A stretch of DNA of 64,000 nt from Paracoccaceae bacterium (GCA_014654775.1 JACVZW010000003.1:51867-115866); one strand, 5' to 3'. Positions 1 through 8,524 are shown, counted from the first letter of the stretch. The notes: generated by a model from the sequence alone, not told the origin. Numbers and translations are program-made.

Positions 1-329
1 GTTCCATCGGCAGGCAAAGGCAAATCGGCGACCGTGCCGTCTACCGAGGCATTGAACAGCGCCTCGCTCTGCTCCTGCGGCAGGATGTTGAAAAAGAGCG
101 ACGCGTTCGTCGTGGACAGATCGACGGACAGCGTCTGCCCGGCCATCCCGTCCACCAGATAAACCACCGTTTCCTCACCCACGATCTGCCCTTCGACCTG
201 TCCCCCCGCCATTGCGATGGCAGGGTCGATGGCTTCGGTGCGCACCGTCTCGGCCATGGTCGGAACGGCGACGGGCGCGATACTGACGAGGCTCATCAGA
301 AGGGCAGCGAATGGTCGAGTCAGTGGCAT
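1..329 (-). CDS. Secreted beta-sandwich protein, PliG/PPC-like (C-terminus outside window)
   Basis: Reading from the ATG at 329 gives a cleavable signal peptide (hydrophobic run about residues 7-24, ending near 'TMAE') followed by a secreted domain. The gene runs off the left edge, so only about 109 residues are seen. The pattern 'VVYLVDGMAGQTLSVDL' followed by 'ASLFFNILP' and 'LPLPADG' resembles proteobacterial periplasmic g-type lysozyme inhibitors (PliG) and PPC-like sandwich domains; this is a resemblance by eye, not a profile hit. A good ribosome site (AAAGGAGCC) lies just upstream of the ATG. The gene is transcribed away from the sensor kinase at 929. The reading frame is well supported, the function is only suggested. 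Confidence 0.7.
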   Translation of the reverse strand, partial: MPLTRPFAALLMSLVSIAPVAVPTMAETVRTEAIDPAIAMAGGQVEGQIVGEETVVYLVDGMAGQTLSVDLSTTNASLFFNILPQEQSEALFNASVDGTVADLPLPADG

Positions 330-542
330 GGCAGGCTCCTTTTGAATAACGAAGGGGGAAGGCAGAGGTCCCCGCCTCCCGCGCCGAAAGTCGATCAACG
401 CGCCAAAATCGCGGGCCCAGCAGACTAACGGCGCGGGCCCGAGGGTCGCCCAGATCACCCATTCATGCGTTTGGCGAACCAGACCCACACAACATGCGCA
501 TAGCCGACCTCATCTTGGGTACTCCTGTTCCTTGAACCCGGG

Positions 543-653
543 CCGTCTGGCTGTTTCGCCGGGTCTGATCTGCGAAACGACGGGGCGGGCGTTGATCCCG
601 CGAAGAGTAGGCAACCACCACCCACGCGGCTATCCGCTAAGCGAAAGGCTGCC
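543..653. ncRNA. Structured intergenic stretch, candidate small RNA or leader
   Basis: The roughly 600 bases between the secreted protein gene and the sensor kinase contain no convincing gene. They hold three consecutive stem-loops. The first pairs CCGTC (543-547) with GACGG (579-583) and GTTTCGC (553-559) with GCGAAAC (572-578). The second pairs GCGGG (585-589) with CCCGC (597-601). The third has outer arms GGCAACC (610-616) and GGCTGCC (647-653) around GCGG-CTAT-CCGC (626-637). The strand cannot be decided and no known RNA family was recognised, so this may be only GC-rich chance pairing. Confidence 0.25.
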
Positions 654-928
654 TCGCACCGCCCAAGAACCGACCCGATCGTCGCCCGGGACCAAGATCA
701 CAGAAAAAGGCCGCCTAGACCCGCCGAATCTGCCCGGCCCTGTGCAAGCAAAGGCCCGAAAATGGCCCTTATTTGCCGATATCCGCGAAACGAAACTGCG
801 CGGAACGAAAATTCTACAGATGCATCCCGTTTAGGAAAGTTGATGATACGAGGATGAGCAGACGACTCCCGCACCGCAAGGCAACACGGCGCGGCAGGAG
901 CGAGGGAAACGGGGCAGACAGGGCCACT

Positions 929-2641
929 ATGGCGGGCAATTCCATGACCTTGAAGGATCGTCTTCGCAGCGAGATGGATCTCCTTCGCCCCATCGACATG
1001 CGCGACCTGCCGAAACGGCTGGGCATGGCGGGGTTCTTTCTGGCCATCATCTTCCTGATCGACGAAATGCAGGCTGCCCTCGCCTGCGCCGTCGCGATCG
1101 TGCTGTTCGAGGCGATCTCGAATTTTCTTTACAGGAAAGAACTGGTCTGGTCCGGTCAGGTTCCGGTCTGGGTGATCCTGTTCCATTGGGGTCTGAACCA
1201 GTGTCTGACCCTGATCTATATGGTTCCCGCCATGGTGATGGCGGGCAACCCAGACCTTGCGATCGTCGCGCTCAGCCTGATCTGGACCTGCGGGGTGTTC
1301 ATCCACATCGCCAATGCCTTCGGGCGGCTGCCACTTTATACTGCAACCCTTTTGATCCCCGTGCTGATCGCAACATGGGTCGTGATCTCGTCAGTCGCAC
1401 AGAATGACATCAAGCCGGCAGGTCCCTACGGCCTTGCCCTGCTGCTGATCGGCTTTGTCCTCTACATCTACAACATCGCCGAGAACCTGTTCAAACAGGC
1501 CCGCACCGGATCCGCGCTTTCGGCCGCGCTCGTGGAATCAAACGCGCGCCTGCGCGATCTCGAGGCGACGCGCCAGCAACTGATCAACGCGGTGGAAGGT
1601 CTCAACGACGGTTTCGTCTATTTCGACAGCGACGACCGCCTCGTCCTTGCCAATCGGCGTTTCCGCGAACTTTACGTATGCAGCGCCGATGCGATCCGGC
1701 CGGGTGCAAAATTCGAAGACATCCTGCGCCACGGCCTCATGCACAAGCAGTTCGTCGATGCGATCGGTCGCGAAAACGCCTGGATCCAAGAACAATTGAA
1801 CGTGCTGAACGCGCAGTCGGTGGTCCGCCAGCTTCTGCCGGATGGTACGGTGCTGCAGGTGATGGAACGGCGGACATCGGATGGCGGCCGTGTCGGTCTG
1901 CGCGTGGACGTGACCGAGATCACCAAGGCGCGCGAGGCCGCCGAAGCCGCCAGCCGCGCGAAGTCCGAATTTCTGGCCAACATGAGCCATGAGATCCGCA
2001 CTCCGCTGAACGGTGTTCTGGGCATGGCCGACCTTCTGGCCGAGACCACCCTCGACCCGCAGCAGAAATCGATGCTCTCGATCATCCGCACCTCGGGCTG
2101 GAGCCTGCTCACCCTGCTCAACGACATCCTCGACCTGGCAAGGGTCGAAGCGGGCAAGATGGTGCTGGAGGATCGTCCCTTCGACCTGCGCTCCTCGATC
2201 GACCGCCTAGAGGCACTGCATGGCGCGACGGCGCAGGCGAAGGGGATCAGCTTCGAGATTCTGCATTCCTCGAGCGGGCTCTATCTGCGCAAAGGCGATG
2301 AGACGCGGATCGTTCAGGTCCTGCACAACCTTGTAGGCAACGCCATCAAGTTCACCGAAACCGGATCGGTGCGCCTGAAGGTGCGGGCGAACCAGCCGGA
2401 CCGTCTGGCCTTCGAGGTGGTGGATACCGGGATCGGCATGACCGAGGCGCAGGTCGCACGGATCTTCGAAACCTTCGAACAGGCCGATACCAGCACGGCG
2501 CGCCGCTTCGGGGGCAGCGGCCTTGGAATGACAATCGTCCGCAGGCTGGTCGATCTGATGCAGGGCGACATCGCGATCGACAGCGAACCGGGCCGCGGCA
2601 CGCGGATCGCCATCACCCTCCGGGTGCCGGTCGGAGACTGA
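929..2641 (+). CDS. Membrane PAS sensor histidine kinase without receiver domain
   Basis: A sensor kinase of about 570 residues. It begins with a membrane region of about six hydrophobic segments (residues about 30-190), then a coiled stretch, a PAS-like domain (about 215-325), a HisKA dimerisation domain with 'SHEIRTPLNG' (phospho-accepting His354) and a HATPase domain with N box ('NLVGNAIKF'), G1 ('DTGIGM') and G2 ('GGSGLGM') boxes. It stops directly after the ATPase domain, whereas relatives with this HisKA type are often hybrid kinases with a receiver. Starts at 854, 929 and 944 are all in frame; 929 and 944 fit best because the residues before them are very basic and low-quality. No cognate regulator lies beside it. 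The signal sensed is unknown. Confidence 0.85.
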   Translation: MAGNSMTLKDRLRSEMDLLRPIDMRDLPKRLGMAGFFLAIIFLIDEMQAALACAVAIVLFEAISNFLYRKELVWSGQVPVWVILFHWGLNQCLTLIYMVPAMVMAGNPDLAIVALSLIWTCGVFIHIANAFGRLPLYTATLLIPVLIATWVVISSVAQNDIKPAGPYGLALLLIGFVLYIYNIAENLFKQARTGSALSAALVESNARLRDLEATRQQLINAVEGLNDGFVYFDSDDRLVLANRRFRELYVCSADAIRPGAKFEDILRHGLMHKQFVDAIGRENAWIQEQLNVLNAQSVVRQLLPDGTVLQVMERRTSDGGRVGLRVDVTEITKAREAAEAASRAKSEFLANMSHEIRTPLNGVLGMADLLAETTLDPQQKSMLSIIRTSGWSLLTLLNDILDLARVEAGKMVLEDRPFDLRSSIDRLEALHGATAQAKGISFEILHSSSGLYLRKGDETRIVQVLHNLVGNAIKFTETGSVRLKVRANQPDRLAFEVVDTGIGMTEAQVARIFETFEQADTSTARRFGGSGLGMTIVRRLVDLMQGDIAIDSEPGRGTRIAITLRVPVGD

Positions 2642-2702
2642 GACAGGGGCGAACCGGTGCCGGGTCGCGCTGTCATGAAAGCTTCATTGGACAGTACAGA
2701 TC

Positions 2703-2722
2703 ATTTCCTGCAATCAGGAAAT
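2703..2722. promoter_or_regulatory. Perfect inverted repeat, likely ArsR operator
   Basis: ATTTCCTG (2703-2710) and CAGGAAAT (2715-2722) are exact reverse complements separated by CAAT. The repeat ends one base before the ATG of the arsR-arsC fusion, and its right arm contains the AGGA that would serve as the ribosome site. Binding of the encoded ArsR domain here would block transcription or translation initiation of the whole operon. That role is inferred from position and the usual autoregulation of ArsR proteins. Confidence 0.6.
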
Positions 2723-3577
2723 ATGGATCAGACCCGCGCCACTCATGCCTTCGCCACGCTGGGCCATCCCGGCCGGCTTGGTGTCTTCCGCCTTCTGATG
2801 CGCTTCGCACCGCAAGGCGTGCGCCCGACCGAGATCGCGGCGGCGCTCGGCCTGAAGCAGAACACCCTGTCGCATCATCTGGCCGACCTGACCGCAGTGG
2901 GGCTCGTTTCCGTGACGCGGCAGGGGCGGTCGCTCTTCTACGCCGTCGACCTTGAACTGACCGAAGGCTTGATCGGCTACCTTGCCCTTGATGTCGGCCG
3001 CGCCCGGCCGGATCTGATTGCCCCTCTAATCTCTGCCCAGAAGGACGCCCCGACCATGGCCACCTCCGTTCCGGATACCGATTTCGACGTGCTCTTCATC
3101 TGTTCGGGCAACTCCGCCCGATCGATCTTCGCCGAGGCGCTGTTGCGCGATCTGGGCAAGAGCAAGTTCCAGGCCTTCTCGGCAGGAACGCGGCCAAACA
3201 GCGACCTCAATCCCATCGCGCTCGACGTGTTGCGCCGCAACGGGCATGACGTCGCGGGCCTGCGCTCCAAGCATATCTCAGAGTTCCAGCAGCCCGGCGC
3301 CATCGTGATGGATTTCGTCTTCACCGTCTGCGACGCGGCAGCGGCCGAGGAATGCCCGCCTTGGCCCGGTCAGCCGATCACCGGTCATTGGGGCCTGCCC
3401 GACCCGGTGAAGGCCAGCGGAACGGATGCCGAAAAGGCGCTGGTCTTCGCCCAGACCTATGCCGCCCTGCGCCGCCGGATCACGGCCTTCGTCGAACTGC
3501 CCTTCGAAAGCCTTAGCCGACTGTCCCTGCAATCCCGCGTCGATGCCATCGGCACAGACGCCGACACGAAAGCCTGA
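2723..3577 (+). CDS. ArsR-type regulator fused to thioredoxin-coupled arsenate reductase
   Basis: A 284-residue fusion. Residues about 1-95 form an ArsR winged helix ('[23 protein letters not shown]'-type recognition helix, then a 'RQGRSLFYA' wing). Residues about 118-262 form a low-molecular-weight phosphatase-fold arsenate reductase with the P-loop 'CSGNSAR' (Cys127) and the two further cysteines of the thioredoxin-coupled ArsC relay in '[12 protein letters not shown]' (Cys203, Cys211), followed by 'HWGLPDP'. The ArsR half contains no cysteine, so it lacks the usual arsenite-binding site. The ATG at 2723 was chosen because it follows the AGGA and palindrome directly; an in-frame ATG lies at 2675. 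Five bases separate it from the GAPDH gene, so it heads an arsenate operon. Regulation by arsenate through the reductase domain is an inference. Confidence 0.9.
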   Translation: MDQTRATHAFATLGHPGRLGVFRLLMRFAPQGVRPTEIAAALGLKQNTLSHHLADLTAVGLVSVTRQGRSLFYAVDLELTEGLIGYLALDVGRARPDLIAPLISAQKDAPTMATSVPDTDFDVLFICSGNSARSIFAEALLRDLGKSKFQAFSAGTRPNSDLNPIALDVLRRNGHDVAGLRSKHISEFQQPGAIVMDFVFTVCDAAAAEECPPWPGQPITGHWGLPDPVKASGTDAEKALVFAQTYAALRRRITAFVELPFESLSRLSLQSRVDAIGTDADTKA

Positions 3578-3582
3578 TCACC

Positions 3583-4593
3583 ATGATCCGCATTGCCCTG
3601 AACGGCCTTGGCCGGATTGGAAAACTGGTCCTGCGCGACCTGATCGACACGGGTGCCAGGGGCGAGATCGTGCTTTTGAACGATCCCGTCGGCGATGCCG
3701 AGCAGCACGCGCTTTTGATGGAATTCGACAGCGTCCATGGCCGCTGGCGCACGACCGTCGCGACGGGCGACGGCGCATTGGTGCTGAGCGGCCGGAGTAT
3801 CCGCCTGACCCATGAGAAAACCATCGAGGCGCTGCCACTGGCCGATCTGGGCGTGGATCTGGTGATCGATTGCACTGGCGTCTTCAAGACGGCCGCAAAG
3901 GTGGCGCCCTATTACGCCGCCGGGGTGAAGACGGTGGTCGTCTCGGCACCAGTCAAAGACGGTGGGGCGCTGAACCTTGTCTACGGGGTGAACCATCACC
4001 TTTACGATGGCTCGCAAACCCTTGTCACCGCAGCCTCTTGCACCACCAACTGCCTTGCCCCCGTGGTGAAGGTGATCCATGAGAACATCGGCATCCGGCA
4101 CGGGTCCATCACGACGATCCATGACGTGACGAACACGCAGACGATCGTGGATCGGCCCGCCAAGGACATGCGCCGCGCGCGGTCGGCCTTGATGAATCTG
4201 ATCCCCACGACGACGGGGTCGGCCACCGCCATCACCTTGATTTACCCGGAACTGAAGGGACGCTTGAACGGCCATGCCGTCCGCGTCCCGCTGCTGAATG
4301 CCTCGCTCACCGATTGCGTCTTTGAGGTGGAACGGACGACGACCGTGGAAGAGGTGAACGCCCTCTTTTCCGCTGCGGCCGCGGAAGGCCCGCTAAAGGG
4401 CATCCTCGGCTACGAGACGCGCCCGCTTGTGTCCTGCGACTTCACGAACGATCCGCGCTCCTGCATCATCGACGGGCCCTCTACGATGGTGATCAACGGG
4501 ACGCAGGTGAAGATCTACGCTTGGTACGACAATGAATGGGGCTATGCCTGCCGTCTGGCCGATGTGGCGCGGATGGTGGCGGCTCAGGGCTGA
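3583..4593 (+). CDS. ArsJ-associated glyceraldehyde-3-phosphate dehydrogenase
   Basis: A 336-residue NAD-dependent GAPDH with the N-terminal 'NGLGRIGK' dinucleotide fold, the active-site '[10 protein letters not shown]' (catalytic cysteine about residue 150) and the C-terminal '[11 protein letters not shown]'. Its position directly between an arsenate regulator/reductase and arsJ identifies it with the specialised GAPDH that joins arsenate to glyceraldehyde-3-phosphate, making 1-arsono-3-phosphoglycerate for export by ArsJ. This function comes from the known gapdh-arsJ pairing. From sequence alone it is an ordinary GAPDH. The central glycolytic or Calvin-cycle enzyme is expected elsewhere in the genome. 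Confidence 0.9.
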   Translation: MIRIALNGLGRIGKLVLRDLIDTGARGEIVLLNDPVGDAEQHALLMEFDSVHGRWRTTVATGDGALVLSGRSIRLTHEKTIEALPLADLGVDLVIDCTGVFKTAAKVAPYYAAGVKTVVVSAPVKDGGALNLVYGVNHHLYDGSQTLVTAASCTTNCLAPVVKVIHENIGIRHGSITTIHDVTNTQTIVDRPAKDMRRARSALMNLIPTTTGSATAITLIYPELKGRLNGHAVRVPLLNASLTDCVFEVERTTTVEEVNALFSAAAAEGPLKGILGYETRPLVSCDFTNDPRSCIIDGPSTMVINGTQVKIYAWYDNEWGYACRLADVARMVAAQG

Positions 4594-4646
4594 CCATCTT
4601 CTGTCAGAGATATCTTTGGGGGGGCCGGGGGGCGAAGCGCCCCGGT
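4594..4646 (-). repeat. Dispersed intergenic hairpin element, copy 1
   Basis: Starting right after the GAPDH stop codon, the sequence reads CATCTTCTGTC...ATATCTTTGGGGG and then a hairpin GGGGCG-AAG-CGCCCC. Read on the minus strand this is the same arrangement (GC hairpin, C-run, ATATTTG-like core, AGATG end) as near 16.85, 24.4, 36.8 and 60.6 kb. It occupies the gap between GAPDH and arsJ. Confidence 0.6.
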
Positions 4647-4671
4647 CCGCCGCCAGCCAGAGGCACCAGCC

Positions 4672-5919
4672 ATGACCGCACCGAACCCGATCCGCGCCTA
4701 TGCCGCAGTCACGGCGGCCTACTGGGCCTTCATGCTGTCGGATGGCGCGCTGCGGATGCTCGTTCTGCTGCATTTCAACAGCCTCGGCTTCACGCCGCTG
4801 CAACTGGCCTGGCTTTTCTTGCTGTACGAGGTCGCAGGCATCGCGACCAACCTTGCCGCCGGATGGCTGGCTGCGCGCTTCGGCCTTGCGGCCACGCTCT
4901 ATGGCGGTCTGGCCCTGCAGATCGCTGCGCTTATCACCTTGGCACAACTTGACCCGGGATGGAGCATTCCGGCCTCCGTCGCCTTCGTCATGGCCGTGCA
5001 GGGCGTGTCAGGGGTGGCCAAGGATCTGGCCAAGATGTCGTCGAAATCCGCCGTCAAACTGCTTGCCCCCAAGGAGGATGGCGGCCTCTTCCGCTGGGTT
5101 GCCGCCCTGACGGGATCGAAGAATGCGGTGAAGGGGTTGGGCTTCCTTCTCGGAGCGGCGCTCTTGGCCATCGCCGGGTTCGAAACGGCGGTCTGGGGCA
5201 TGGCCGGGGTGCTGGCCGTGATCCTGATCGCTGTTGTTCTCTTCCTGCCGGCGGGCCTGCCGGGGCGGATGAAGGGGGAAGAGGGCTGGGATGGTTGGCG
5301 GTCGAAGGATGCACGGGTGAACCGCCTTAGTCTTGCGCGCATGTTTCTGTTCGGCGCGCGCGACGTGTGGTTCGTGGTCGGCATCCCGGTCTATTTCCAA
5401 GCTGTCCTGTCCGACGGCACGCCCGAGGGGCGGCGCGAGGCCTTTTTCCTGATCGGCAGTTTCCTTGCGCTTTGGATCATCGCCTATGGCGCAGTGCAGG
5501 CCGCAGCGCCCCGCCTTTTGGGCGGCAAGGGCCAGCCCGAAGCGGAAACCACCAAGAAGGCCATCTTCTGGGCGGGGCTTTTGGTACCGATCCCCTTCCT
5601 GCTTGCGGCGGCGGCTTGGGCAGCCGGGGACCCGGCGCCTTGGCTGACGGCCCTTCTGATCGGCGGCCTGCTGCTGTTCGGCTTCGTCTTCGCCGTGAAC
5701 TCTTCGGTCCATTCCTATCTGATCCTCGCCTATGGAGCGGCAGAGCGGATCACGCGGGATGTAGGCTTTTACTACATGGCCAACGCGGCCGGGCGATTGA
5801 TCGGCACGCTTCTTTCGGGCCTCAGCTACCAGACCGGCGGCTTGCCGCTCTGCCTTGCTACGGCAGGCCTTATGGCGCTGGCAAGCTGGCTGGCCGCGCG
5901 CCGCCTTGCCACCGCCTGA
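4672..5919 (+). CDS. arsJ: Organoarsenical efflux permease ArsJ (MFS)
   Basis: A 415-residue major facilitator-type membrane protein with about 12 hydrophobic segments. The N-terminus 'YWAFMLSDGALRMLVLLHF' and the loop 'GVAKDLAKMSSKSAVKLL' are typical of ArsJ. It exports 1-arsono-3-phosphoglycerate, made by the upstream GAPDH; the compound breaks down outside the cell to arsenate and 3-phosphoglycerate, giving arsenate resistance without arsenite. It is the third gene of the operon, 78 bases after GAPDH, the gap being filled by a repeat element. A charged cytoplasmic loop lies near residue 205-220. No arsenite pump (arsB or acr3) is in the window. Confidence 0.92.
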   Translation: MTAPNPIRAYAAVTAAYWAFMLSDGALRMLVLLHFNSLGFTPLQLAWLFLLYEVAGIATNLAAGWLAARFGLAATLYGGLALQIAALITLAQLDPGWSIPASVAFVMAVQGVSGVAKDLAKMSSKSAVKLLAPKEDGGLFRWVAALTGSKNAVKGLGFLLGAALLAIAGFETAVWGMAGVLAVILIAVVLFLPAGLPGRMKGEEGWDGWRSKDARVNRLSLARMFLFGARDVWFVVGIPVYFQAVLSDGTPEGRREAFFLIGSFLALWIIAYGAVQAAAPRLLGGKGQPEAETTKKAIFWAGLLVPIPFLLAAAAWAAGDPAPWLTALLIGGLLLFGFVFAVNSSVHSYLILAYGAAERITRDVGFYYMANAAGRLIGTLLSGLSYQTGGLPLCLATAGLMALASWLAARRLATA

Positions 5920-6058
5920 GGGGGAAAGGCAGAAGGGCAGAACCCGGATGATCCACACGCTCCGCGGTAAACGGAATTTAATCTCGCCCGTATAGGATGT
6001 TTGCCGGGGCACATGGGGCCTGACGGGGCAGTGGATTTGATCGGTTCAGGGAGACGGC

Positions 6059-6724
6059 ATGGACGGCGCATTCTTCGACGGTCGCGAGATCATCGGCAGC
6101 ATCCTTCATCGCACCAACGGCTTCGTCTATCGGTGCCGCAATGATCGGGATTACTCCATGCTTCTGATGGAGGGGGCGGTGGCGGAACTGACCGGCTATC
6201 CCACCTCTGACTTCATTGAGATGCCGCAGCGGTCCTATTCCGGGCTTACCCATCCTGAAGATACCGACACCGTCTTCGCCGCGGTCGACACCGCGCTGGA
6301 ACGGCGCGAGAATTGGTCGGTTGACTATCGCCTCGTCCGCCCGGACGGTTCCACCCGCTGGGTACATGAGGTGGGCGGCGGCGTGTTCGACGCCAGCGGT
6401 GCGCTGCAATTCCTCGAAGGCATCGTTCTGGACTACGAACAACGCAAGCGCGAAGAGGCGCTGCGCGGCGAACGCAACCAGCAGATCACCGAATTCTGCC
6501 GCAACCTCGTTTCAGAAACCAAACCGATCCTGAGCGTGCTGCGCGAATTGCGCATCCTTGCCATCAACGCCCGGATCGAGGCGGCGCGGGCCGGACAGGC
6601 CGGTGCGGGCTTTGCCGTGGTCGCAGGCGAAGTGGGTCGCATCGCCAATGAAACCACAACCCGCGCCAGCACCGTCAGCGACCTGACCGAGGAGTTGCAA
6701 AAGCTCTTGCGAAACGCCCGCTGA
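6059..6724 (+). CDS. Soluble PAS protein with truncated chemoreceptor signalling tip
   Basis: A 221-residue cytoplasmic protein: a PAS fold of the PAS_3 type (about residues 15-130, with '[22 protein letters not shown]'-type core strands), a linker helix, then about 75 residues matching the hairpin tip of methyl-accepting chemotaxis proteins ('[16 protein letters not shown]' and '[15 protein letters not shown]'). There is no membrane segment or HAMP domain, and the signalling helices are far shorter than in a full receptor. It may tune a chemotaxis-like or other signalling array, or act alone; the ligand is unknown. The start at 6059 has a clear AGGGAGA ribosome site. It appears monocistronic. 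Confidence 0.85.
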   Translation: MDGAFFDGREIIGSILHRTNGFVYRCRNDRDYSMLLMEGAVAELTGYPTSDFIEMPQRSYSGLTHPEDTDTVFAAVDTALERRENWSVDYRLVRPDGSTRWVHEVGGGVFDASGALQFLEGIVLDYEQRKREEALRGERNQQITEFCRNLVSETKPILSVLRELRILAINARIEAARAGQAGAGFAVVAGEVGRIANETTTRASTVSDLTEELQKLLRNAR

Positions 6725-6775
6725 CCGCTGCCGCGCAGGATGCGGTTGCGCCGGCAGGGGGCTGCGCCCTAAGCT

Positions 6776-7417
6776 GTGCAAAACAGCACAGGCCCCATCT
6801 TGCCCGAGACTGCCTTCCTCATCACGGCTTTCGCCACTTTGTTCGTGGTGATCGACCCGCCCGGTCTGGTGCCCCTCTTCATCGCGCTGACGCAGGGCAT
6901 GGACGCCGACCACCGGCGCAGGCTGGCGCTGCGGGCCTGCCTGATCGCGGGCTTCCTGCTTTTGCTTTTCGGGCTTGCGGGCGAGGCGATCCTTGGCTTC
7001 ATCGGCATTTCTATGCCCGCCTTTCGCATCGCGGGCGGCATCCTGCTGTTCCTCACCGCGCTCGACATGCTGTTCGAACGGCGCACGCAGCGGCGCGAGG
7101 GGCAGAAGGCCGATCACGACCATGATCCGTCGGTCTTCCCGCTTGCCACACCGTTGATCGCGGGGCCGGGGGCCATCGCCACCATGATCCTACTGGTGGG
7201 CGAGGCACCGGGCTGGCCCGGCACCCTTGCCGTGCTGGGGCTGATGGCAGTGGTGCTGCTGGCGACCTTCCTGTTCCTGCTGGCGTCGCCGCCGCTTGAA
7301 CGCCTGCTGGGTCGGACGGGGACCATCGTGATCACCCGCCTTTTGGGCATGCTGCTGGCCGCGCTTTCGGTGCAGTTCGTGATCGACGGGGTAAAGGGGA
7401 CAGGCCTGATCGGCTGA
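6776..7417 (+). CDS. MarC-family integral membrane protein
   Basis: About 213 residues with six hydrophobic segments and the MarC signatures 'TLFVVIDPPGLVPLFIALTQG' near the N-terminus (Asp and Pro pair), 'FRIAGGILLFLTALDML' and 'PLATPLIAGPGAIATMI'. MarC proteins are inner-membrane proteins of unsettled function; the old link to multiple antibiotic resistance has not held up. The start is uncertain: GTG at 6776 gives a slightly long N-terminus, while an in-frame TTG at 6800 would begin at 'LPETAFLITAF'. Neither has a strong ribosome site. A charged, His/Asp-rich loop separates the two halves. Confidence 0.85.
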   Translation: MQNSTGPILPETAFLITAFATLFVVIDPPGLVPLFIALTQGMDADHRRRLALRACLIAGFLLLLFGLAGEAILGFIGISMPAFRIAGGILLFLTALDMLFERRTQRREGQKADHDHDPSVFPLATPLIAGPGAIATMILLVGEAPGWPGTLAVLGLMAVVLLATFLFLLASPPLERLLGRTGTIVITRLLGMLLAALSVQFVIDGVKGTGLIG

Positions 7418-7473
7418 CCCTTCCCCACAGGTCCCGCAGCCCCCATATTCCCGTCAAAGGAGACCGCTGCACG

Positions 7474-8049
7474 ATGGATGGTGAAACAACCGCGCGCCTC
7501 TTCTACCTGCTGCTGCTGCTGGTGGCAGTGGGCGGATATGTGATGGTCGAATACCGCAAGCGCATGGGTCAGGCCCTGCGCACCTTTGCCGCTTGGGGCC
7601 TGATCTTCGTGGGTGTCATGGCGGGCTACGGGCTGTGGACCGATCTGAAGACCGACATCGCGCCCAGCCAGATGATCTCGCAGGAGGGCACGATCGAGAT
7701 TCCGCGCGCTGCAGACGGGCATTACTACCTGACCCTGACAATCGATGGCACGCCGGTGCAATTCATGGCCGATACCGGGGCCACGAACATGGTGTTGTCG
7801 TCGGACGACGCGCGCCGCCTTGGGATTGACCTTGAAACGCTCGTCTACCTTGGCCGGGCGCAGACCGCGAACGGCATCGTTGCGACGGCGCGGGTGGAGT
7901 TGCGGCAGGTGGAGCTTGGCCCTTACCGGGAAGAGGTTTTTGCCGCTTGGGTCAATCAGGGCGAGATGGGGCAATCCCTTTTGGGCATGGATTACCTCTC
8001 GCTCTACCGGGTAGAGATTGCCGCGGATCGCATGATCCTGCGTCGTTGA
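7474..8049 (+). CDS. Membrane-anchored retropepsin-like aspartic protease
   Basis: A 191-residue protein with two N-terminal membrane segments (about residues 9-25 and 37-54) followed by a clan AA aspartic protease domain. The active-site motif 'MADTGATNMVLS' (about residue 100) and the downstream 'SLLGMDYLSLYRVEI' are those of the TIGR02281 family, in which a single domain dimerises to form the active site. The protease domain would face the periplasm. Substrates are not known. It follows MarC with a 56-base gap and has a plausible AAAGGAGA ribosome site. Confidence 0.88.
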   Translation: MDGETTARLFYLLLLLVAVGGYVMVEYRKRMGQALRTFAAWGLIFVGVMAGYGLWTDLKTDIAPSQMISQEGTIEIPRAADGHYYLTLTIDGTPVQFMADTGATNMVLSSDDARRLGIDLETLVYLGRAQTANGIVATARVELRQVELGPYREEVFAAWVNQGEMGQSLLGMDYLSLYRVEIAADRMILRR

Positions 8050-8058
8050 GCAGGGCGG

Positions 8059-8517
8059 TCAGCCCTTCTCGGCCTTCTTTTCCCAGCGCCCGCTTTCCTC
8101 GGACCAGTATTGCGCGGGCAAACCCGCCTCGGTCAGCGCCTTCCACTTCGCCCGCGCGGCGGCAAGTTGCGCGCCATCCGCCCCGTCGAATAGAAGCCAG
8201 ACCCGTTCCAGTCCCCGCGCCTCTTCGGCCGAGGTCTCTGCCCCGTGGATGAGAAACAGACCCTGCGCGCCGTTGGCGATGGGCCCCGTGCCAAGAAGCA
8301 CGGGTTGGTCCACGTCATGCGGCCCCCCGTCCAGCCCATGCGGCAGGAACGGCTGCCCCTCATCGACCCAGAGCCGGGTGTCAAGATGCTCCAGCGCGGC
8401 GCGGTCGGTGCCGCGCACCATCACGCGCCAGCCCTGCGCCAGCGCGCGCGGCAGAAGACCCGCCAAGGTCTCTTCGGGCGCGGAGCGCGTCAGGTGATAG
8501 AACATCACCACGCCCAT
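8059..8517 (-). CDS. holC: DNA polymerase III chi subunit
   Basis: A 152-residue protein with the HolC pattern: 'MFYHLTRSAPEETLAGLLPRAL', 'GWRVMVRGTD...ALDTRLW'-type segment, 'FLPHG', and the C-terminal 'RAKWKALTEAGLPAQYW'. Chi joins the clamp-loader complex to single-strand binding protein during replication. It lies seven bases downstream of pepA on the same strand, the usual pepA-holC pairing, and is probably cotranscribed with it. It converges with the aspartic protease gene. Confidence 0.92.
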   Translation of the reverse strand: MGVVMFYHLTRSAPEETLAGLLPRALAQGWRVMVRGTDRAALEHLDTRLWVDEGQPFLPHGLDGGPHDVDQPVLLGTGPIANGAQGLFLIHGAETSAEEARGLERVWLLFDGADGAQLAAARAKWKALTEAGLPAQYWSEESGRWEKKAEKG

Positions 8518-8524
8518 CGCGCCC

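Noticed and set aside
535..660. Cobalamin riboswitch, suggested by an AGCCAG-like segment on the minus strand
   Set aside because: The other conserved parts of the B12 element are absent, and no B12-related gene lies downstream on that strand.
773..928. N-terminal extension of the sensor kinase
   Set aside because: The added 52 residues are Arg/Cys-rich and unlike kinase N-termini, and there is no ribosome site before 773.
4594..4671. Rho-independent terminator between GAPDH and arsJ
   Set aside because: The hairpin GGGGCG/CGCCCC lacks a following T-run and lies inside an operon whose genes act together; it belongs to the dispersed repeat family.
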